Position numbers and translations under genes: made by a program
DNA from: Hymenobacter sp. CRA2
GTDB taxonomy: Bacteria; Bacteroidota; Bacteroidia; Cytophagales; Hymenobacteraceae
Assembly: GCF_002007105.1 (NCBI RefSeq)
Contig: NZ_MVBC01000010.1
Coordinates: forward strand, 62,001 to 126,000
Reading direction: 5' to 3'
DNA length: 64,000 nucleotides
Notes under the pieces: model-generated
What the model was told of the DNA's origin: nothing
The model's database searches: none
Seen by the model: the letters and a program-made list of their open reading frames with translations, nothing else
Shown: piece after piece, positions 54,135 through 63,466 of the stretch
Numbering within the stretch: position 1 is the first letter of the stretch
Layout: each line of letters opens with the position of its first letter

Positions 54135-55394
54135 CTAGCGCGGCCCGCCGCCGCTGGTGCGCAGGGCTTCGTTGGGGTTCAGGCGGGCCATTTTCCAGGC
54201 CGGGTACACCCCGCTCATCAGCCCAAATACCAGCGTGAGCATCAGCCCCATCAGGAAGGCATTCCAGCTCAGGCCGAAGTGCGAGTAGGCAATGAACTGG
54301 GACTCGTTGATGGCGTAGAGTACCAGCGCGGCCAAAGTCAGGCCCAGCGCGCCGCCCAGCACCGTCAGCACCAGGTTCTCCACCAGGAACTGCCCCACCA
54401 GCACCTGCCGCGAAGCTCCGAAGGCCTTGCGCACCCCGATTTCGCTGCTGCGCTCCATAATGCGCGTCACGTTCAGGTTGATCAGGTTCAGGGCCGGCAG
54501 CAGCATAAAGAGCAGGGCCAGCACGGCGCAGACGGTCAGAAACAGGCCCATGCCGTCCTTTTCGCTTTCCTGGTTGTTGGTCAGCTGCCGCACCACGCTG
54601 GCCAGGGGCGGATCGGCGTGGGCCGTCATGCTCGTGAAGCGCTTGGGGTCGGGCAAAGGAATGCGCTTCATCACCTGATTGAACTCCTCGCGCACGGCAT
54701 CCACGGCCCCGGTAGACGGGGCCAGCATGATGGCGAAGTACTGGCCTTCAAAGCGCTTGTCGCGGAAGTCGGCGGCGTTCAGGGTGTAGGGCACCCACAC
54801 GTCGGCGCTGCTGTAGAGGCGGATGGCGGGCACATCGGGCACCACGCCGCTGATGCGGTACTGGTACGGACCGATTTCGAGCGAGCGGCCGACAACCCCC
54901 TGGTCCGTGCCGAAGAAAGCGCGGGCCGTGTGCCGGGTGATGACGCACACACGAGCCAGCTGCTTGATTTCGGCCGCCGAGAAGGGCCGTCCGTCGATGA
55001 ACTCGAAGTCCATCAGCCGCCAGAAGTTGGCGTCGGTGTGGCGCATGCTCAGCGTCAGGCTCTGGTTGCCGGCGAAGGTGGTGGCGTTGGTGCCCAGGCT
55101 GGTGAAGCCCACCAGCTCCGGCGTCTTCATGGGGCGGATGTAGGTGTCGATGAAGTGGGCGCTGACGGGCGTGCTCATCCGGCCGCCGTCCTTGAAGCTC
55201 TGGCTCAGCAGGTTCACGAACAGCATGCGGTCGAGGCGCTTTTCGGGCGCGTGCGCCCCGCGGAAGTGGTCGACGGCGGCCACCAGCACCAGCAGCACCA
55301 TCAGGGTGAAGGAAATGCCGAAGAGGCTGATGAAGGTGAAGAACTTGCGGCGCAAGAGCACCTTCCAGGCAAGTTTCAGATAGCTAAGCAGCAT
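54135..55394 (-). CDS. ABC transporter permease, MacB/FtsX type (first)
   Basis: This 419-residue MacB/FtsX-type permease has the same layout as its neighbour: helix 1 (FFTFISLFGISFTLMVLLVLVAA), a MacB periplasmic domain (about 45-280) and a C-terminal FtsX domain (GLFLTVCAVLALLFMLLPALNLINLNVTRIMERSSEIGVRKAFGAS; LVENLVLTVLGGALGLTLAALVLYA; AFLMGLMLTLVFGLMSGVYPAWKMARLNPNEALR). It is 101 bases upstream of the second permease. Its start overlaps a short signal-peptide-bearing frame at 55384-55587. The two permeases probably heterodimerise. Confidence 0.92.
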   Translation of the reverse strand: MLLSYLKLAWKVLLRRKFFTFISLFGISFTLMVLLVLVAAVDHFRGAHAPEKRLDRMLFVNLLSQSFKDGGRMSTPVSAHFIDTYIRPMKTPELVGFTSLGTNATTFAGNQSLTLSMRHTDANFWRLMDFEFIDGRPFSAAEIKQLARVCVITRHTARAFFGTDQGVVGRSLEIGPYQYRISGVVPDVPAIRLYSSADVWVPYTLNAADFRDKRFEGQYFAIMLAPSTGAVDAVREEFNQVMKRIPLPDPKRFTSMTAHADPPLASVVRQLTNNQESEKDGMGLFLTVCAVLALLFMLLPALNLINLNVTRIMERSSEIGVRKAFGASRQVLVGQFLVENLVLTVLGGALGLTLAALVLYAINESQFIAYSHFGLSWNAFLMGLMLTLVFGLMSGVYPAWKMARLNPNEALRTSGGGPR

Positions 55395-55587
55395 AGACGT
55401 GAGGAGCAGAAGACGAGGGAGAAGAAGGCAGCAGCAGCAAAGCAGGGTGCAACGTTGGCGGCGGGGCCGGGGCGGCAGGAGCAGCCGCGGGCCGGCGTGG
55501 GGCCGTCAGGTCGTGGAGCGCGGCGCCGCTGAGCAGCAGTAGCGCGGCAGTCAGCAGCCAGGCGGCGGTTTGCAAGGCGCGCTTCAT
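55384..55587 (-). CDS. Possible small membrane/secreted protein
   Basis: A 67-codon frame starts at ATG 55587 with a good signal-anchor (MKRALQTAAWLLTAALLLLSG), followed by an Ala/Pro-rich low-complexity tail. It lies between the ABC ATPase and the first permease and overlaps the permease start by 11 bases, as in translational coupling. No family is recognised. It may be a small accessory subunit or a chance frame in GC-rich DNA. Confidence 0.4.
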   Translation of the reverse strand: MKRALQTAAWLLTAALLLLSGAALHDLTAPRRPAAAPAAPAPPPTLHPALLLLPSSPSSSAPHVYAA

Positions 55588-55656
55588 GGGGATTAATGAG
55601 GAATGACGAAGGAATGCTGAAGGGCAACTGGAGTTTTTCGTCCTTCTTCACTTGCG

Positions 55657-56388
<732 letters not shown>

Positions 56389-56806
56389 AGGGCTGCGAGG
56401 GTTGGGCTGATGGCGTTACTGGCGGTTGGAGATAGAAGGGCTACTGCATTGTCCACTTTCGGTGCGACGCAGAGCGGCTCTGGAGGTAAGTAGCCAAGGC
56501 ACGTGCCAATTAAATAACCCACTGTAAATCATACTATTAAGCACAATATCAGTGGATTACCCAGCAGAAATGTTGTCCACATCCGGACACCGTGTTCGGA
56601 AATGACGAGCCCTTGTCGAAAAACCGAACACCAATACCCACCATACTTATTAGCAGATGCCAAGACACTATCCGCAGCTCTTATTTAGACTTATTATAGT
56701 CTATTATATAATTTATCAACTAAAAACTAGCTTTTACTTTGAATAACGCGGCTCGCTGTGCTTCCTTTGAGCACTCTTTGGAATGATTCCAAATAAAAGC
56801 CGCTCC
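56389..56806. promoter_or_regulatory. Divergent regulatory spacer between the ABC operon and the TonB receptor
   Basis: This AT-rich 418-bp spacer should carry both promoters. On the minus strand, TTGGCACGTGCCTTGG (56494-56509) resembles a sigma-54 -24/-12 site (TGGCAC-N5-TTGC) with one mismatch in the -12 GC, about 110 bases before the ABC ATPase. On the plus side, CCGGACACCGTGTTCGG (56583-56599) is a 17-bp near-palindrome, and a CCGAACAC half-site repeats at 56624-56631. Confidence 0.45.
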
Positions 56807-59227
56807 ATGAAGCACCTACCCTACCTGGGCTTGACAATCGGCCTTTCTGCCTTTTGTGCACCTGTTTTTGCCCAGCAAGCCGCTGCCATTCGCGGCACCG
56901 TCACCACGCAGGACGGCTCGCCCGCCGAGTCCGTCACCGTGGGCCTGAAAGGCCGCCCCCAGGGCGCCATCACCAACAGCAAAGGCCAGTTTGTGATTGA
57001 GCGCGTCCGCGACGGGCAGTACACCGTGGTGGTATCGGCCGTGGGCCTGCAAACGACGGAGAAGCAGGTGACAGTGAGCGGCGGGCAGGCCGAGCCGCTG
57101 GACTTCGTGCTGGCCGAAAGCGCCCAGCAGCTGCGGGAAGTGGTGGTGAGCGGGGCGCGCATCAACAAGTTTGCCCGCAAGCAGTCGGAGTACGTGAGCA
57201 AAATGCCGCTCAACAACCTCGAAAACCCGCAGGTGTACGCCACCGTGGGCAAGGAGCTGCTGACGGAACAGCTGGTTTTCTCGGTGGACGACGCCGTGCG
57301 CAACGCGCCGGGCCTGCAGAAAATGTGGGACGCCACCGGCCGCGCCGGCGACGGCGGCGCCTACTACAACACCCGCGGCTTCATCGTGCAGAGCCAGCTG
57401 CGCAACGGCCTGGCCGGCAACGTGACCAGCAGCATCGACGCGGTGAACCTGGAGAAGCTGGAGGTCATCAAGGGCCCGTCGGCCACGCTGTTCGGCTCGG
57501 CCCTGACCTCGTACGGCGGCTTGGTCAACCGCGTCACCAAGAAAGCCTACGAAACCTTCGGCGGGGAAGTGAGCTACGCCACGGGCTCCTTCGCCTTCAA
57601 CCGCCTGAGCCTGGACGTGAACACGCCGCTGGGCGCCAGCAAGAAGGTGCTGTTCCGCCTGAACGCGGCCGGCAACTACGAAGACAGCTGGCAGAACCGC
57701 GGCTACCAGGGCTTCCGCAAGAGCGTGGCCATTGCGCCCACGCTCACCTACCGCCCCACCGACCGCCTCACCATCAACCTCGACGCGGAGCTGCTGCGCG
57801 GCCGGGGCGTGACCGGCCAGATTCTGTTCCCGTACGGCCCGCTGGGCGTGAAAAGCGCCGACCAGCTGCCCGTGGACTACCGCCAGTCGTACTGGGGCGA
57901 GGGCCTGATTCAGGATTCGCGCAGCTCGAACTACTTCGGGCAGGTGAACTACCAGATTGCGCCGGGCTTCACCTCCTCCACCAACGTCACGCACAGCCGC
58001 AGCTACTCCGACGGCTTCGGGCCCTATATCTACCTCTCGGCCAACTCGGTGATGCAGGTGGACCAGGCCACCAAAAACAGCCGCAGTAGCCTGACGGAGG
58101 TGCAGCAGCTCTTCAACGGGGACTTCCTGATCGGTAAGCTGCGCAACCGCGTGGTGCTGGGCCTGGATTTCCTGCGCGTCGACAACAACCAGTATTTCTT
58201 CGGGCCTTACTCCGGTCCCACGCTGGCCTTCGGCCTCGACAAGGACGCCTACCGCGGCTACACCGGTGCCTTCCAGCAAGGGCTGTACGACGCGGGCCGG
58301 ATCGACTTTACCTACCCCGTCACCACCAAGTTCAACAACTACAGCGCCTTCGCCTCCGACGTGCTGAACCTGACGAAGAAGCTGAGCGTGATGGCCGCCC
58401 TGCGCGTGGACCGCTACGACAACCGGGGCGGCAACGGGGGCTTCTCGGAAGTGCAGCCGTTCGCGCAAACGGCCTTGTCGCCCAAGTTCGGCGTGGTGTT
58501 TCAGCCGGTGCTGAATAAGGTGTCGGTGTTTGCCAACTACCAGAACAGCTTCCGCAACCCCGGCGCCTACCGGGCCTACAACCCGGCCGTACAGCCCGAC
58601 AGCATTGAGCAGCGCATTGCCAAGCTGGAGCAGGCCAACCAGTGGGAAGCCGGCGTGAAGCTGGACCTGCTCGAGGGCAAGCTGACGACTTCGGTGAGCT
58701 ACTACGACATCCGCGTGACCAACCTGCTGCGCGCCGATCCGCGCCCGGAAGCGGTAATTAAGCAGGGCCAGACCCAGGACGGCACCCAACTGGCCAAGGG
58801 CGTGGAGCTGAACGTGGTGGCCAACCCGGTGCCCGGCCTGAACGTGGTGGCCGGCTTCGCCTACAACGACTCCAAGCTGACCAAGGCCGATGAATCGGTG
58901 AACGGGCTGCGGCCTGCCACGGCGGCCTCGCCCTACCTGGCCAACCTCTGGCTGAGCTACCGCCTGATGGACGGCCGGGCGAAAGGCCTGGGCGCCGGCT
59001 TCGGCGGCAACTACGCCAGCGACAACAAAATCATCAACACTAGCGCCTCGGAGTTTGTGCTGCCCAGCTACACGGTGCTCAACGCCACACTGTTCTACGA
59101 CCAGCCTAAGTACCGCATCGGCCTGAAGGTGGACAACCTCACCGATCAGCACTACTGGGTGGGCTACTCCTCCATCAGCCCGCAAAAGGTGCGCAGCTTC
59201 ACCGGCAGCGTCGCCTACAAGTTCTAA
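56807..59227 (+). CDS. TonB-dependent siderophore-type receptor
   Basis: This outer-membrane receptor has 806 residues read from ATG 56807 (MKHLPYLGLTIGLSAFCAPVFA signal peptide); the ATG at 56783 would add eight residues. It begins with a carboxypeptidase-regulatory-like domain (IRGTVTTQDGSPAESVTVGLKG). A plug domain follows (NAPGLQKMWDATGRAGDGGAYY; LEVIKGPSATLFGS), then a 22-strand barrel ending VRSFTGSVAYKF with the terminal Phe. The barrel features VFQPVLNKVSVFANYQNSFRNPG and KGVELNVVANPVPGLNVVAGFAYNDSKL fit ferric-siderophore receptors (FhuE/FpvA-like). The PepSY gene downstream on the same strand supports iron uptake. Confidence 0.92.
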   Translation: MKHLPYLGLTIGLSAFCAPVFAQQAAAIRGTVTTQDGSPAESVTVGLKGRPQGAITNSKGQFVIERVRDGQYTVVVSAVGLQTTEKQVTVSGGQAEPLDFVLAESAQQLREVVVSGARINKFARKQSEYVSKMPLNNLENPQVYATVGKELLTEQLVFSVDDAVRNAPGLQKMWDATGRAGDGGAYYNTRGFIVQSQLRNGLAGNVTSSIDAVNLEKLEVIKGPSATLFGSALTSYGGLVNRVTKKAYETFGGEVSYATGSFAFNRLSLDVNTPLGASKKVLFRLNAAGNYEDSWQNRGYQGFRKSVAIAPTLTYRPTDRLTINLDAELLRGRGVTGQILFPYGPLGVKSADQLPVDYRQSYWGEGLIQDSRSSNYFGQVNYQIAPGFTSSTNVTHSRSYSDGFGPYIYLSANSVMQVDQATKNSRSSLTEVQQLFNGDFLIGKLRNRVVLGLDFLRVDNNQYFFGPYSGPTLAFGLDKDAYRGYTGAFQQGLYDAGRIDFTYPVTTKFNNYSAFASDVLNLTKKLSVMAALRVDRYDNRGGNGGFSEVQPFAQTALSPKFGVVFQPVLNKVSVFANYQNSFRNPGAYRAYNPAVQPDSIEQRIAKLEQANQWEAGVKLDLLEGKLTTSVSYYDIRVTNLLRADPRPEAVIKQGQTQDGTQLAKGVELNVVANPVPGLNVVAGFAYNDSKLTKADESVNGLRPATAASPYLANLWLSYRLMDGRAKGLGAGFGGNYASDNKIINTSASEFVLPSYTVLNATLFYDQPKYRIGLKVDNLTDQHYWVGYSSISPQKVRSFTGSVAYKF

Positions 59228-59343
59228 AACTGCGGCGGCGCGCCAGCCCCCATCCGTATCAGCCGTGTGGTGAGTGACGGCTGATAATGGGTGGGAAGCC
59301 GGCGCGCCGCTGGGCAGTTGTTTCGCCTTAGCATCCGCGGCCT

Positions 59344-60486
59344 ATGATGACGCCTTTCAAGAAAGCCATCGGCAAAATCCACCTCTGGCTCGGCCTCGCG
59401 TCCGGGCTGGTGGTGTTTATCGTGAGCCTGACCGGGGCTATCTTCGCCTTCCAGGACGACATCCGCGACCTGACCGAGCCCTGGCGCAAAGTCACGCCGC
59501 AGGCCACCGCGCCGGTGCTGCCCTCGCAACTACAGGCCGCGGCGCTGGCCGGGCATCCCGGCGTGGCCGCCCAGGACTGCTGGACCACCTACTTCGGCCC
59601 CGAGCGCGCCGCTACGGTGTACTTCGTCGATAAGACCGGCGCGCCGCTGATGGTGTCGCTGAACCCGTACACGGCCGAGGTGCTGCGCGTGCAGGATTTG
59701 CGCCGGCACTTCTTCACCATCGTCCAGGAAATTCACATGCACCTGCTGCTGCCCGAGGCGGTAGCCAAGTGGGTGGTAGGCATCAGCATCAGCATTTTCG
59801 TGGTGATGCTGCTCACGGGCCTGGTGCTGTGGTGGCCCAAGCGCAAGCAGGAGCGCCGGCAGCGCTTTACCATCAAGTGGGGCGGACGCTGGCGCCGCGT
59901 CAACTACGACCTGCACAACGTGCTCGGCTTCTACGCGGCCAGCATCGGGCTGCTGCTGGCGCTGACGGGCCTGTTCATGATTTTCCCCTGGATGCTCGAC
60001 TCGACCATGTTCGTCATCAACGGCGGCCCCGTGGACTCGAGCCAGAAGATGACGGCCCAGGTGGATACGCTGCGGCCGGTAACCGCCGCCACCCATCCCC
60101 TGCCCGATGTGGTGTACCGCGCCGTGCGCCAACAGTCGCCCCACGCCGAGATGGTGCTGATGGGCCCGACCGGCACCGGCAAGGCCCCGGTGTATTGCTG
60201 GGCCTACGGCAAAACGCTGCACTACTACCACCGCGACGAGTACGCCTTCCACCCCGCCTCGGGTGAGCTGCTGCAACTGCTGCCGCACGCCGCCAAAAGT
60301 CCCGCCACGCGCTTTTCCGACATGAACTACGACCTGCACGTGGGTCAGCTCTTCGGCTTCGGCGGCAAAATCGTCGCCTTCCTGGCCAGCCTGGTTTCGG
60401 CCAGCCTGCCGGTGACGGGCACCATCATCTGGTGGGGGCGGCGCCACAAGCAGAAGAAGCCCCGCGCCCGGCTAGTGACAGCCTGA
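59344..60486 (+). CDS. PepSY-associated membrane protein (putative siderophore reductase)
   Basis: This 380-residue inner-membrane protein has four helices: IHLWLGLASGLVVFIVSLTGAIFAF, VVGISISIFVVMLLTGLVLWW, LHNVLGFYAASIGLLLALTGLFMIF and GGKIVAFLASLVSASLPVTGTIIWWGR. Periplasmic PepSY-like regions lie between them. Conserved histidines in the helices (KIHLWLG, EIHMHLLL, DLHNVLG, DLHVGQLFG) match the PepSY_TM family, members of which can bind haem and reduce ferric siderophores in the periplasm. It lies 116 bases after the siderophore receptor on the same strand, so the two likely form an iron-acquisition operon. Confidence 0.88.
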   Translation: MMTPFKKAIGKIHLWLGLASGLVVFIVSLTGAIFAFQDDIRDLTEPWRKVTPQATAPVLPSQLQAAALAGHPGVAAQDCWTTYFGPERAATVYFVDKTGAPLMVSLNPYTAEVLRVQDLRRHFFTIVQEIHMHLLLPEAVAKWVVGISISIFVVMLLTGLVLWWPKRKQERRQRFTIKWGGRWRRVNYDLHNVLGFYAASIGLLLALTGLFMIFPWMLDSTMFVINGGPVDSSQKMTAQVDTLRPVTAATHPLPDVVYRAVRQQSPHAEMVLMGPTGTGKAPVYCWAYGKTLHYYHRDEYAFHPASGELLQLLPHAAKSPATRFSDMNYDLHVGQLFGFGGKIVAFLASLVSASLPVTGTIIWWGRRHKQKKPRARLVTA

Positions 60487-60587
60487 ATAGGCCGACCGGC
60501 AGGCTCCAACATGATGAGTTGCTACCGCGCCGCGCTGTTTTGGGCTTGCTCATCTGGTTCAGAAGCTGTTCCTGGAGCGCCTAGCAC

Positions 60588-60690
60588 GTCATGTCGAGCT
60601 TGTCGAGACATCTCGCTGGATAGTACCCCTAATCGTTGAGTTTACTACCTGCCATCAGCACGCGAGATGTCTCGACAAGCTCGACATGAC
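60588..60690. repeat. Interspersed inverted-repeat element, copy C
   Basis: The arms 60588-60616 and 60662-60690 are perfect 29-bp complements (GTCATGTCGAGCTTGTCGAG ... CATCTCGC). A further outer pair, AGAAGCTGTT (60561-60570) and AACAGCTTCT (60699-60708), extends the element to about 148 bp, giving a MITE-like structure. Confidence 0.9.
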
Positions 60691-60711
60691 TGTTCGTAAA
60701 CAGCTTCTCAA

Positions 60712-60749
60712 TATAAAAAGGCCGAACGCGTGCGTTCGGCCTTTTTATA
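60712..60749. terminator. Bidirectional terminator
   Basis: TATAAAAAGGCCGAACGC and its exact complement form a palindrome of about 38 bp with almost no loop. It lies between the PepSY gene and the convergent coiled-coil gene. Confidence 0.93.
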
Positions 60750-60771
60750 TTTCTACACTCAGGTTGTTTGC

Positions 60772-61191
60772 TTACGCGGGCAAAGCCGCCTTACGTGCCG
60801 CTACTTGCGCCTGAGCATCGGTGAGCACCGTTACCTGGGCTGCGTTCTGCTCCGCATCCACACTGGCCAGGAAGGCCGCCGAGCCACTCCGAGCCTGCCC
60901 GCGCTCGGCCAGGTTGTCTTTGCGGTCATTGGCTTTGCGGAGCTTGCTTTCCATCTGCTTGCGCAGGGAAGCGGGTAAATCGGCCTGGGCCAGGGTAGCC
61001 GTGTAGCTGGCTATTTCGGCATTGACGCCGGCCAGGCGCCCGGCCACGTCGGCGGCGCTGCGGTCGGCCTGCCGGCCCTGAAAATCGAGGTTACTGTCGC
61101 GCTGCTGATAGGAGTCCAGCTCGGCGGCGAGGCTGTCCAGTGCCTCGTCGCATTCGGCGCGGGTAGTGAGCAAGGCAAGATCAAGTGACAT
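60772..61191 (-). CDS. Coiled-coil protein of unknown function
   Basis: This protein has 139 residues. No family is recognised. It is almost entirely helical and charged (ECDEALDSLAAELDSYQQRD; DVAGRLAGVNAEIASYTATLAQA; LRKQMESKLRKANDRKDNLAE), consistent with a coiled coil. There is no signal peptide or membrane helix. It is the last of three minus-strand genes (TIR, XRE, this one), 98 bases after the XRE gene, and may be part of the same locus. Codon use and a well-placed start (MSLDLALLTTRAECDE) support a real gene. Confidence 0.65.
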   Translation of the reverse strand: MSLDLALLTTRAECDEALDSLAAELDSYQQRDSNLDFQGRQADRSAADVAGRLAGVNAEIASYTATLAQADLPASLRKQMESKLRKANDRKDNLAERGQARSGSAAFLASVDAEQNAAQVTVLTDAQAQVAARKAALPA

Positions 61192-61289
61192 AAGCGAAAT
61201 GGGTAAATGGTTAGAAAATGATGGGTTAAAAATAGAGGTTTGGCTTATACCAGTAGTATACCCAGGTAATATTTTACAACAATCATTTT

Positions 61290-61847
61290 TTAGCGGTCAG
61301 CCGGAGCATTCAGCAGGGCGGTCAGCGCGGCCCCTTCGGCTTCCAGCGCCTCGGCCCGTACCCGTAGCAAGTGGTAACGCGCACTGGCCTCGGCATCCAG
61401 GGCCGCGGCGGCCGCTTGCCGCCGCCGCAGCAGCCAGTCGTGGGCCGGGCTACCCGGCTCGGCAGCGGCCAACAACGCCGGTAGCGCCTGCTGCCAGCGG
61501 CGAGCTACTTCGGCGGCTTCCAGCAGCGGGCGCAGCTCGCGGCGCAGACGGGCAATGTGGTGCCGGCAGTAATCGAGACGGGCCTCCAAGGGGCCGGAGG
61601 CTGGGCCAACCAGACCGGGCGGCTCCGATTCGGCCGCTTCAGATACTTCGGGCGTTGCGGGCAGCTGCTGAGCCAGTGGCAGCAGGCGCTGCAATACGGT
61701 GCCGCTCACATTGCGGCGGCCAGCTTCCAGGTGGCCCACTAGCCCCGGCGCAATGCCCAGGTAGGCAGCTAGCGCGGCCTGATCGAGACCGAAGTAGTAG
61801 CGCACTTGCGCCAGCAACGAATTGGAAGGTTTGGAACGACGACCCAT
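61290..61847 (-). CDS. XRE-type HTH regulator with C-terminal coiled coil
   Basis: This 185-residue protein has an N-terminal Cro/CI-type HTH (residues about 10-55: LLAQVRYYFGLDQAALAAYLGIAPGLVGHLEAGRRNVSG). The C-terminal helical part (LEARLDYCRHHIARLRRELRPLLEAAE; ASARYHLLRVRAEALEAEGAAL) looks like a dimerising coiled coil. A palindrome lies eight bases upstream of its start, suggesting autoregulation. It sits directly downstream of the TIR gene on the same strand, so it probably controls that locus. Confidence 0.8.
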   Translation of the reverse strand: MGRRSKPSNSLLAQVRYYFGLDQAALAAYLGIAPGLVGHLEAGRRNVSGTVLQRLLPLAQQLPATPEVSEAAESEPPGLVGPASGPLEARLDYCRHHIARLRRELRPLLEAAEVARRWQQALPALLAAAEPGSPAHDWLLRRRQAAAAALDAEASARYHLLRVRAEALEAEGAALTALLNAPADR

Positions 61848-61855
61848 GCAATAAC

Positions 61856-61891
61856 TGTAGGATATTTATTTAAGAATAAAAATATCCTACA
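61856..61891. promoter_or_regulatory. Operator-like inverted repeat at the XRE start
   Basis: TGTAGGATATTT at 61856-61867 and its exact complement at 61880-61891 are separated by 12 AT-rich bases. The site lies between the TIR stop and the XRE start codon, where a bound XRE dimer would repress its own gene. Confidence 0.75.
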
Positions 61892-61951
61892 CATTTTTAC
61901 AATGGACAAATAGCTTTGACTGTCGGCAGTCATCTATCGAGCATGGCTTTA

Positions 61952-63202
61952 TCAGGCACGCAGGCGCACATCCAAGGCCTCCGCTGGCACGTCCTTGGGC
62001 AGGGCGCACGCGCCCTTGACACTTATAACGGCAGGCTTGCCATGATACTGAGCTTGGCGCTGTCCTTCAAAATCTACCTCAATGCTGTTTCCATCAGTCT
62101 TGATATGTAGCCGATAGATATGATGCACGATATTGCCCATGTGCAGGTACCAAGCGGCTATCAGCGGTGCTACTTGCTTGAAGGCCGCTTTATCCTGGCC
62201 CAGGTAATGATAGAGCCCGACTAACGGCGGTAGGTAGTCGTCCGCCACCCGTTGTTGCAGCATGTAAGGCAAGCTGGCATCAGTGGGTGGCCGCTGGTTG
62301 AGCAGCAACAGGTCTGCTTGGAATTGAGCGCGTTTCTCAGGCGTTTGGCCGTTAAAAATGTAGTCCATGCCTTCCGGCCGTTCCCGCACCTCGGCTACCA
62401 ACTGCCAGGTTTCGGCCTCTGCTCCCTGGGTTTGGGCACTGAGGTTACGCAAACGGCATGGGTAGAGCTGTTCGTTGAACACGACGCTTGCCAGATTAAT
62501 ACGCTGGTGCAGGCTCGCCAAAAACGCCCGTTGTGCTGGCTGGGTAGGCTGCAAGGTCAAATGCACTTCCGTACCACCATCTACCCGGCTGCTTAGCACT
62601 TCCACCGTTTCCCAAGAGCCATCATTTTTAACGAGCAAGGCTAGCGGAGCCGCCAACGCGGGCTTTGGCTGGCGGCGCGGTGCGGCAGCCTCGGCTACGG
62701 CAGCAGGTGCCGGCGGGCTTTTGTGCGCCGGGGCCAGGGCTACGGCCGCCGGGGCGGCGGCAAACAGCTCATCCACCCGGTCGGCAAGGCGCACCAGCAC
62801 CCGGTTTACCTCCCCGTCCGACAGCGTATCAAGGGCCGTATCGGGTGTGTTGATAGCCTGGAACTCGCTCAGAACGCTGCGCCGGAAAAAGCACGTGCTC
62901 ACAATGACGGATAGGATGGTTACACCCTCCCGCTGAGCTGCTTCCAGGAGCGGCGGCAACTCGTTGTTGTGAATGAAATCCGAGGCCAGAAAATCGGGGC
63001 TGACCAACAAAATAGCCACTTTGGCTTTGCTTAATGCCTTATCAATCTCTTCCCGCCACCGCTGGCCGCCGCGCAGGTGGGTGTCTTCCCATACCACAAT
63101 GCCGCTCCCGCGCACCAACGGCTTTAGATGGACTTTTACACGGGCAAGCCACCGCTGGTCGGCGTGGCTGTAACTTACAAAGGCGTCGGTACGGGTGGAC
63201 AT
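61952..63202 (-). CDS. TIR-domain protein with uncharacterised C-terminal domain
   Basis: This protein has 416 residues. Residues 5-130 are a TIR domain: DAFVSYSHADQRWLARV, the VVWEDTHLRGGQRWREEI box and AKVAILLVSPDFLASDF. Glu81 in HNNELPPLL is at the usual catalytic position, so NAD+ hydrolase activity is plausible. An Ala/Pro-rich linker (about 150-190) joins a C-terminal part of about 220 residues that I do not recognise (SWETVEVLSSRVDGGTEVHL; LHQRINLASVVFNEQLYPCRL; EGMDYIFNGQ). Bacterial TIR proteins with unknown C-terminal sensors are often antiphage effectors. The flanking XRE regulator and divergent winged-helix gene fit a defence locus. Confidence 0.82.
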   Translation of the reverse strand: MSTRTDAFVSYSHADQRWLARVKVHLKPLVRGSGIVVWEDTHLRGGQRWREEIDKALSKAKVAILLVSPDFLASDFIHNNELPPLLEAAQREGVTILSVIVSTCFFRRSVLSEFQAINTPDTALDTLSDGEVNRVLVRLADRVDELFAAAPAAVALAPAHKSPPAPAAVAEAAAPRRQPKPALAAPLALLVKNDGSWETVEVLSSRVDGGTEVHLTLQPTQPAQRAFLASLHQRINLASVVFNEQLYPCRLRNLSAQTQGAEAETWQLVAEVRERPEGMDYIFNGQTPEKRAQFQADLLLLNQRPPTDASLPYMLQQRVADDYLPPLVGLYHYLGQDKAAFKQVAPLIAAWYLHMGNIVHHIYRLHIKTDGNSIEVDFEGQRQAQYHGKPAVISVKGACALPKDVPAEALDVRLRA

Positions 63203-63466
63203 AGGCAGGAGTAAAAGAGAAGCAGAAAGGTAGTTACGGCAGCTGCGTTGCTGGACTTAGCTCGTCTCTAGAAGCCGCCCCTCAAAAGCCCTCTTAGCTT
63301 TCGAAAGTCCTTTAGAAGCTAAATATTGATCAGGCCAACACTTTTAGCATCGAAAATTGTCCAAAAATTTAGACGACACGTTAGCTATTTCCCTGAATGG
63401 GTTAGTGTTTGAGCATCCCACTTCTTTTTAACTCACTACTTCACCAACCCTCTTTATCTGGAACTA
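63203..63466. promoter_or_regulatory. Divergent promoter region of the TIR and winged-helix genes
   Basis: This AT-rich spacer of 264 bp contains TTAGCTT/AAGCTAA arms around a CTTTCGAAAG palindrome (about 63295-63325). No gene is visible. Both genes should start transcription here. Confidence 0.45.

Noticed and set aside
56816-59185. 789-codon minus-strand open frame opposite the TonB receptor
   Set aside because: It is an artefact of codon bias. The receptor on the plus strand has a full plug and barrel, and the antisense frame has no recognisable motif.
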